NCBI GenBank assembly: GCA_964370645.1
Contig: CAYJJS010000036.1
Span: forward strand, 1-18,891
DNA: 18,891 bases
Origin: CAMQRS01 sp964370645
GTDB taxonomy: Bacteria > Bacillota_I > Bacilli_A > Erysipelotrichales > Erysipelotrichaceae
Direction: 5' to 3'
In this document: positions 13,981 through 18,891 of the stretch, in pieces
How positions within the stretch are numbered: position 1 is the first letter of the stretch
Layout of the letters: every line of letters begins with the position of its first letter
The notes under the pieces: model-generated
What the model was told of the DNA's origin: nothing
What the model saw: the letters and a program-made list of their open reading frames with translations, nothing else
Database searches by the model: none
Program-made: the position numbers and the translations under genes

Positions 13981-14632
13981 ACTGAATACTCCAATCTATT
14001 TCCGAAATTTTATACCTCTTTAAAAAGGCATTTGCTTTACTAAAGGGTTTACTACCGAAAAAACCACGATAACTACTAAGTGGCGAAGGATGCACACTTT
14101 CGATAAGTAAATGTTTTTCATTACGAATGCATTTTGCCTTTTGTTGTGCATGACTTCCCCACAAAATAAATACAATGGGTTGACTCGCTTCATTCAACAC
14201 CTCTAAAATACGATCCGTAAAAATTTCCCATCCCTTATTTTTGTGTGAATTAGGTTTTTTCTCTTCCACACTCAATACAGTGTTCAAAAGTAACACTCCT
14301 TGCTTCGCCCATGAAGTTAAATCTCCATGAGGCGCAATTGCTACATGAACATCATCTGCTAATTCTTTATATATATTAAGTAATGAAGGTGGAATTTTCA
14401 CTCCTCTTGGAACAGAAAAAGACAGCCCCATAGCTTGATTTCTTCCATGATAAGGATCTTGTCCAAGTATGACAACCTTCACTTCATCAAGATCACAGTA
14501 CTTGAAACAATCAAATAACTGCTCACGAGGTGGGAATATACTTTTTTCTTCATATTCACCATCTAAAAAATGCATCAATTGTTGAAAATATAATTTCTTA
14601 CTTTCCTGCATATAGACATCTTTAAATTTCAT
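13970..14632 (-). CDS. ung: Uracil-DNA glycosylase
   Basis: Family 1 uracil-DNA glycosylase removes uracil from DNA and starts base excision repair. The start at 14632 gives 220 residues and follows GAGGTG by 4-5 bases. An alternative upstream start would add 12 residues that overlap pulA and lack a site. The catalytic GQDPYHG motif is at 57-63 (Asp59), the uracil-specificity stretch GLSFSVP at 69-75, LLLNTVLSV at 114-122, and the DNA-intercalation loop HPSPLSSYRG at 181-190 with His181. The product is complete. It overlaps pulA upstream and folC downstream, each by 11 bases, an unusual trio that probably reflects shared transcription and not shared function. Confidence 0.95.
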   Translation of the reverse strand: MKFKDVYMQESKKLYFQQLMHFLDGEYEEKSIFPPREQLFDCFKYCDLDEVKVVILGQDPYHGRNQAMGLSFSVPRGVKIPPSLLNIYKELADDVHVAIAPHGDLTSWAKQGVLLLNTVLSVEEKKPNSHKNKGWEIFTDRILEVLNEASQPIVFILWGSHAQQKAKCIRNEKHLLIESVHPSPLSSYRGFFGSKPFSKANAFLKRYKISEIDWSIQYEV

Positions 14633-16688
14633 AATCACCTCGAATACTTTTATGTAAAATAATAACACTCACTGCCTTAATATCAACTATTTCTTCGCGT
14701 GATACACACTGCACATCCCCATCAAAGATTAAAACATATCCCTTTGGAAGTGAATATGACACATTCGATTGACTCGGATTGAATAACACTTCGAACTCAT
14801 CATAATCATCAAATATACGATACTTCAACAATGTCCCTTGCATTGCTTCATAATACACACTGCTATGTATTTCTTTCATCTCTTTTTTTCTAAAACAAGG
14901 GTATTGTTTACGTATTGCTAGTAGTGTTTTCACATATTCAATCATATCTTTATTTTTCTCTTGTAATGAAAAATCTATTTTATTAATCGAATCGGGTGCA
15001 TTATACGTATTATGTAACCCTTGTTTCGTTCGTGCAAACTCTTCTCCACCATGTATAAACACAACTCCTTGCGCTAAAATAACACTTGCTAAAAGCAATT
15101 TATGATAACGTAACTTTGTTGCATCATCCACTTGTAAAACTTCTTGAATCTTATCAAAACTTGTCTGATTATCGTGACACTCTACATAATTAATACACTT
15201 TTGTGGTGAGTCAAACAAAATATAATCACCTACATTTTGTGTAGATGCCCCAAATACATTCATACAAGCATACACTTTACTCAGATCTCCTAACATATAT
15301 CCAACCGATTGTGAATCATGTTCAATCGTTCCACCTTTAACAACATCTCGAAAACGATTTGAAAAGTGGGCAACTTGCGGCATTTTTGCCTGATTTTGAA
15401 TACTCGCTCGATTCCCCTCTGGAACATAAGATGGCATATTCCACCCTTCTCCATAAATCATAAAATCTTTTTTAATACGCTTGCATCGATAGGCAATTTC
15501 ATTCATTGTATCTACATCTAAAATCCCCATCAAATCAAAACGAAGCCCATCTATTTGATACGTGTTCAATAAAAACAAACAAGCATCAACAATTAGCTTT
15601 CTACACATACTTCGTTGACTATCTACATCATTTCCACAATAACTTGAATTTCCAAAACCCCATTCTTTGGTATATTGAAAATAGTAATACGGGACACATT
15701 GTTCCATCGCAGACTGCCCCATATCGTAAACATGATTAAATACCACATCTACATTTACTCGTACATTTAGTTGATGCGCACGACTTACAAATGAAGCAAA
15801 ATCTTCCATGATTTGCTCTGGATTATGTACATCACTTGAGTATGAATTTTCTAGTGCCATCCAACCCACTGGATCATACCCCCAATTATAATGGCGATCT
15901 ATATCCAAATCATCCACGCTACCAAAATCGGTAACCGGTAATAGTTGTACATGGCTAATCCCTAATTCTTTAACATACTCTAGTATATTATCACTAATTA
16001 AAGATTTAAAATTACGTTGTGAAGCATAATCACGAACACTCATTTCATATAAAACAGCATCACAATTTGATTCCATTACATCACTACAATTCACACTTAC
16101 TCTTTGTTTTCTCTCTACCACAACACTACGTAAAGAATTCGCTGTACTAGCAATAGCGTATGGGTCTTGTGTTTTGTTTATCTTCCCATTCACTTCTACA
16201 TAATACAAATAACTCTTTTTAAGAAGGTCTCCTTCGACACGAACACAGTAAACCCCTTTATCTTCACGCTGCATCTTATGCATCTCACCTTCCAATTCCA
16301 ACCAGACATTATAAGCAGTGGGTGCCCAAACTTTAAAAAGTGTCTCGCTCGAGTGATACGTTGCACCAAGATCTTGTGCATTATACGTAAATAAATTATC
16401 AAATTGGGGTTCCTTCACAACACCAACAAATAGTAAAGGCGTGCTTCTCGCATGTTCGTGAAATACCTTGTATTGTTTTCCAAATATTAAAATGTCCTGC
16501 ATTTGACATGTATAATGAATGAACCCCTCTTCCAAACGTTCATCTATAATTTCCAAACGGATTTGGTTATGCTCTTCATCTTCTATATAAAAATAATCAC
16601 TCATACCACCGTAACACTGCGTGGAAAAATAAATATTCACTTCATTAAATGTATCTAGATATGCTTCAAAATGTGTTTGCTTCCTCAT
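14622..16688 (-). CDS. pulA: Type I pullulanase (glycogen debranching enzyme)
   Basis: This GH13 enzyme hydrolyses alpha-1,6 branch points. The ATG at 16688 is chosen because GAGG lies 10 bases upstream; a TTG three codons earlier overlaps that site. The product has 688 residues. An N-terminal region of about 100 residues is followed by a CBM48 module (about 106-190). The type I pullulanase signature YNWGYDP is at 267-273. Catalytic regions follow: DVVFNH at 314-319, GLRFDLMG with nucleophile Asp385, YGEGW with acid/base Glu414, and VECHDN with Asp506. There is no signal peptide, so it should act on internal glycogen or imported maltodextrin. It fits the glg operon downstream, though it is transcribed with ung and folC. 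Confidence 0.94.
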   Translation of the reverse strand: MRKQTHFEAYLDTFNEVNIYFSTQCYGGMSDYFYIEDEEHNQIRLEIIDERLEEGFIHYTCQMQDILIFGKQYKVFHEHARSTPLLFVGVVKEPQFDNLFTYNAQDLGATYHSSETLFKVWAPTAYNVWLELEGEMHKMQREDKGVYCVRVEGDLLKKSYLYYVEVNGKINKTQDPYAIASTANSLRSVVVERKQRVSVNCSDVMESNCDAVLYEMSVRDYASQRNFKSLISDNILEYVKELGISHVQLLPVTDFGSVDDLDIDRHYNWGYDPVGWMALENSYSSDVHNPEQIMEDFASFVSRAHQLNVRVNVDVVFNHVYDMGQSAMEQCVPYYYFQYTKEWGFGNSSYCGNDVDSQRSMCRKLIVDACLFLLNTYQIDGLRFDLMGILDVDTMNEIAYRCKRIKKDFMIYGEGWNMPSYVPEGNRASIQNQAKMPQVAHFSNRFRDVVKGGTIEHDSQSVGYMLGDLSKVYACMNVFGASTQNVGDYILFDSPQKCINYVECHDNQTSFDKIQEVLQVDDATKLRYHKLLLASVILAQGVVFIHGGEEFARTKQGLHNTYNAPDSINKIDFSLQEKNKDMIEYVKTLLAIRKQYPCFRKKEMKEIHSSVYYEAMQGTLLKYRIFDDYDEFEVLFNPSQSNVSYSLPKGYVLIFDGDVQCVSREEIVDIKAVSVIILHKSIRGDYEI

Positions 16689-16724
16689 ATAATCCAATCC
16701 TCATCTCTGTTAACTACATTGACT

Positions 16725-16787
16725 ATTATACACCAATTCCTAAAAAAACACTTACGCAATTATACGAATTATATTTGTATCACACAA
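16725..16787 (-). promoter_or_regulatory. Two candidate pulA promoters and an operator-like inverted repeat
   Basis: The distal promoter is TTGTGT (16782-16787) with TATAAT (16759-16764) at 17 bases. A second perfect TATAAT lies closer to the gene at 16725-16730 without a good -35. An imperfect palindrome, ATACGAAT/ATTTGTAT with a three-base centre, occupies 16762-16780, almost exactly the spacer of the distal promoter. A repressor there would block it. Confidence 0.45.
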
Positions 16788-16845
16788 AGACAAAAGAATA
16801 ACTGTTGATAATCAATATACTACAAATAAACAAGAGGAGCAAAAT

Positions 16846-16926
16846 ATGAACTTAATGCTTAAACACTTAAATATCATGACACATCTTTTTTGCGATTCTA
16901 ACTACACTAAGCGCAAAGACACTTAA
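16846..16926 (+). CDS. Possible 26-residue ORF on the plus strand
   Basis: This would be the only plus-strand gene in the window. An ATG follows a strong AGAGGAG (16833-16839) by 6 bases, a normal spacing. The frame encodes 26 residues (starting MNLMLKHLNIM, ending NYTKRKDT) and stops with TAA. A hairpin with symmetric arms follows at 16945-16987 and could end the transcript. The peptide is mildly basic, has one Cys and no membrane helix, and I do not recognise it. A weak -10 (TATACT, 16816-16821) lies upstream without a clear -35. It could be a real small protein, a degraded gene start, or chance. Confidence 0.3.
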   Translation: MNLMLKHLNIMTHLFCDSNYTKRKDT

Positions 16927-16937
16927 CGCGCAGTACA

Positions 16938-16987
16938 AAATAAAATCAGAGCTAGGCCAATTAATCTTACATTGACCCAACTCTGAT
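16938..16987 (-). terminator. Terminator of the surface protein gene, possibly bidirectional
   Basis: ATCAGAG/CTCTGAT arms (16945-16951 and 16981-16987) enclose an inner GGCCAAT/ATTGACC stem with one mismatch. On the minus strand it is followed by TTTTATTTTG. On the plus strand it is followed by a weaker T-rich stretch, so it may also end transcription from the plus side. It begins 11 bases after the surface gene stop codon. Confidence 0.75.
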
Positions 16988-16998
16988 ATTTCTTCAAA

Positions 16999-18786
16999 TT
17001 AATTTTTATAAATCCTATTTTTGTATACCACAACACATATCATAAATGCCGATAGTACACACATACCTACTGCAAGCATATTGTTTGAACTATCCCCTGT
17101 AGAAGGTATTTCAGTTGATGGCACACTCGGTGCTAGTACCACCTCATTCACACTCACCACTGCACTCGCGCTCAATCCACCCACTGTATAAGTTATATTT
17201 GCCGTTCCACTTGAGATAGCTGTTACAAGTCCATTTGCATCCACAGTCGCTACCGCTGTGTTAGAACTACTCCATGTTCCAACTTGCATTGATGTTGGAG
17301 TTAATGTCGCTATAATTTCTTGCGTCTCACCAACATTTAAAGCTAACGTTGTTTTATCAATTGTAAGATTAGATAAAACTGTATAAATATTCTCTGGATT
17401 TGTAAATGACACTAATTCTCCTACTTCGTAATCAACAGTTGTGCTATTTTCCGTTCCCCAACCAGCCAAAACTGCACCTGCAGAAACATTTGCAAGATTT
17501 TTTGTTAACGCAGTCGGCACATTATGTGCAAACTCCGCTTCCGTCACTATCGCATTAGCATCGTTTGAATGAATCGTTACCACATGGAAAAGATTTTGGA
17601 CATTTAATATCGTTCCATCAATAAAACCCATAGTTCCACGATTGACCATTTTACCATCAATTGTAAGTGCAATGTCAGGGTCAACTGTAAGAGCAGTGTC
17701 TTTTGTCACATTTAATGTCACTCCCGCAGGTACAGTGGCACTAGTCGTAAGTGTCACTGTGCTTCCATAAGTCGAACCTGAATCACCTTCAATTACCACA
17801 CCTGACCAATTCGCTTTGTCATCCTGAGCTTGTATTTCATTTGCAACTATGAACGCATTTCCATTTGCAGAAAATGTTCCAACATTACCCACGCTAGCTC
17901 CAAGACCTCCACCAATTCCACAACCTTGCGCACTTATTGCTGTAACAGTACCACCACGTATCACTACTGTCGCACCATCCCCTCCAGTCGAAGTAGCAAT
18001 ATGTTTCCCAAAACCACCACCGATTGCAGCTGTCCAACTGCTTTCAGCATTAACAATTCCACCATTTATCGTGATTATTCCACCGGCACCACCTTTAGAT
18101 GTTCCCGAACCACCACCGATACCTGCACCTTCAGAACTACTTGCAGTAACAGTACCACCGTTTATTGTAACGCTCCCAGCGTCACCACCTTCACCACTTG
18201 TTACACCACTACCACTTCCTCCAATACCTGCTCCGTAAGAACCACTTGCAACAACACTACCACCGTTAATCACAACAATTCCTCCGCTACCACCTTTATC
18301 CACTGAAAGAGATCTAGAGCCACCAATCCCTGCACCTTGCTCGGATGCTGTAGCAGTTATAATTCCACCATTTATTGTTATATTACCAGCATTAGCACTA
18401 CCTATAGCTGCATCAGTATAAACTTTAACACCTGCAACTAGTTCACCAGTACCGTCAACTTGCCCATATATTGTAAGGCTATGCCCCTCTGCAAGTTCTA
18501 TACCTCTTTCAGCTGTCAACTTATTGTCATCAGACAGTATTAAATGTACATCGCCTGTCACTGTTATTCTATCATCAACAGCAACATTATCACTTACCAC
18601 ATACCAACCATCTGTTAAAACTGTCGAAGCTTCTGTCATCACAGTTGCTACATCTTTTGTTTGCTGCGCACCATTTTCATCAACATATATAATATCATTT
18701 GATGTCGCCATTATCGATGTCACTGGCAAAAACATACAAACCATAACCACTGCAATGACTACCGATAAAAAACTATTTTTTCTCAT
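16999..18786 (-). CDS. Sortase-anchored surface protein with glycine-rich repeats and a Big_2 domain
   Basis: A secreted wall protein of 595 residues; ligand or role unknown. The ATG at 18786 follows GGGGGAAG; an upstream TTG would translate that site. A signal peptide covers about 1-28, with cleavage near SIMA-TS. Residues 60-125 look like beta-solenoid sequence (LTAERGIELAEGHSLTIYG). Six tandem repeats of 32-36 residues span about 127-315, built on AGIGGG and ITINGGxVTA. Residues 400-470 resemble the InlB-type Listeria-Bacteroides repeat (ALTKN...AGWGTE). Residues 472-546 are a bacterial Ig-like Big_2 domain (WSSSNTAVATVDANGLVTAISSGTA is its core). The tail has IPSTG at 560-564, a hydrophobic helix (about 569-588) and basic residues, a sortase sorting signal with I for L. 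It has its own promoter and terminator. Confidence 0.85.
   Translation of the reverse strand: MRKNSFLSVVIAVVMVCMFLPVTSIMATSNDIIYVDENGAQQTKDVATVMTEASTVLTDGWYVVSDNVAVDDRITVTGDVHLILSDDNKLTAERGIELAEGHSLTIYGQVDGTGELVAGVKVYTDAAIGSANAGNITINGGIITATASEQGAGIGGSRSLSVDKGGSGGIVVINGGSVVASGSYGAGIGGSGSGVTSGEGGDAGSVTINGGTVTASSSEGAGIGGGSGTSKGGAGGIITINGGIVNAESSWTAAIGGGFGKHIATSTGGDGATVVIRGGTVTAISAQGCGIGGGLGASVGNVGTFSANGNAFIVANEIQAQDDKANWSGVVIEGDSGSTYGSTVTLTTSATVPAGVTLNVTKDTALTVDPDIALTIDGKMVNRGTMGFIDGTILNVQNLFHVVTIHSNDANAIVTEAEFAHNVPTALTKNLANVSAGAVLAGWGTENSTTVDYEVGELVSFTNPENIYTVLSNLTIDKTTLALNVGETQEIIATLTPTSMQVGTWSSSNTAVATVDANGLVTAISSGTANITYTVGGLSASAVVSVNEVVLAPSVPSTEIPSTGDSSNNMLAVGMCVLSAFMICVVVYKNRIYKN
17887..18408 (-). 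repeat. Six in-frame glycine-rich repeats in the surface protein
   Basis: The units correspond to protein residues about 127-151, 152-185, 186-220, 221-252, 253-288 and 289-300 onward. Each has an (A/C)(G/A)IGG(G/S) turn, a variable Gly/Ser loop of 8-16 residues, and a beta-strand pair close to ITINGGxVTA. The first unit lacks the full Gly turn and the last loses the NGG strand. The middle ones are most alike, also at DNA level. The pattern fits one beta-solenoid coil or two per unit. Length differences are confined to the loops. Confidence 0.8.
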
Positions 18787-18822
18787 ATTTCTTCCCCCTT
18801 TTCTATATTTGAAATCCAACCT

Positions 18823-18851
18823 ATTCTAACCCGTCTTATAACCAAAGTCAA
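18823..18851 (-). promoter_or_regulatory. Promoter of the surface protein gene
   Basis: TTGACT (18846-18851) and TAGAAT (18823-18828) are 17 bases apart on the minus strand. The predicted start near 18816 gives a leader of about 30 bases. The remaining 40 bases to the window edge show nothing recognisable. Confidence 0.7.
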
Positions 18852-18891
18852 TATTCCATTTATTTAGGATAGTGTAATTCTAAATCTAAAA

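Larger units (their letters stand above)
16689..16998. other. Intergenic stretch between pulA and the surface protein gene
   Basis: These 310 bases hold no confident gene. From low to high coordinate there are two pulA -10 boxes with an operator-like inverted repeat, a short perfect palindrome TTGATAATCAA (16805-16815), a possible 26-codon ORF on the plus strand, and a long hairpin terminator. I see no RNA gene, insertion sequence or repeat array. Confidence 0.6.

Noticed and set aside
17830..18306. Long plus-strand frames opposite the surface protein repeats, rich in Thr/Ser or Pro.
   Set aside because: They are antisense images of the Gly-rich repeats (Gly codons read backwards give Pro, Thr and Ser). 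They have no ribosome binding site and low-complexity composition.
18787..18819. A longer surface protein starting at TTG 33 bases upstream.
   Set aside because: It would read through the GGGGGAAG ribosome binding site and put charged residues ahead of a normal signal peptide.
1..18891. CRISPR array, tRNA or rRNA genes, insertion sequences, prophage or defence genes.
   Set aside because: I looked for direct repeats with spacers, cloverleaf-like sequences, terminal inverted repeats and related protein motifs on both strands and saw none.

Overview
The window comes from a low-G+C Gram-positive bacterium (Firmicutes/Bacillota sense). The sequence is AT-rich, ribosome binding sites are strong AGGAGG-type, promoters are near-consensus sigma-A type, and there is a GlgC/GlgD glycogen operon, an ECF-type FolT and a sortase-anchored wall protein. 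An Erysipelotrichia-like gut lineage is my best guess, but no rRNA or other decisive marker is present. Trp is encoded by TGG. Of the 16 confident genes, 15 end in TAA, one in TAG and none in TGA. All 16 lie on the minus strand, so transcription runs from high to low coordinates. It is described here in that order.

Region 18.9-17.0 kb: a secreted wall-anchored protein with six glycine-rich repeats, an InlB-like repeat, a Big_2 domain and an IPSTG sorting signal. It has its own promoter and terminator. Region 17.0-16.7 kb: an intergenic stretch of about 300 bases holding that terminator, two candidate pulA promoters and a possible 26-codon plus-strand ORF. Region 16.7-12.75 kb: pulA (type I pullulanase), ung (uracil-DNA glycosylase) and folC (folylpolyglutamate synthase), joined by two 11-base overlaps and ended by a terminator that overlaps the folC stop codon.

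Region 12.7-10.6 kb: folT (folate-type ECF S component) behind its own promoter and a structured leader with two mutually exclusive folds, then pta (phosphotransacetylase). Region 10.6-6.7 kb: the glgC-glgD-glgA glycogen operon, with LacI/CcpA-type palindromes at its promoter. The branching enzyme gene glgB is not here. PulA upstream supplies debranching, so this part of the window is centred on storage polysaccharide and overflow carbon metabolism (glycogen, acetyl phosphate).

Region 6.7-0 kb: the str genes rpsL-rpsG-fusA-tuf, detached from rpoBC, followed by gap and then rplM-rpsI behind an L13-type autoregulatory leader. tuf, gap and rplM each have a recognisable promoter, and tuf and gap have clear intrinsic terminators. 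A pair of Rex-like (NADH-sensing repressor) sites lies upstream of gap.

Most of the window is housekeeping. The parts most worth a second look are the folT leader RNA, which does not match the THF riboswitch consensus I know, the Rex-like tandem operator at gap, the shared loop sequence in the rplM and rpsL leaders, and the repeat-built surface protein.
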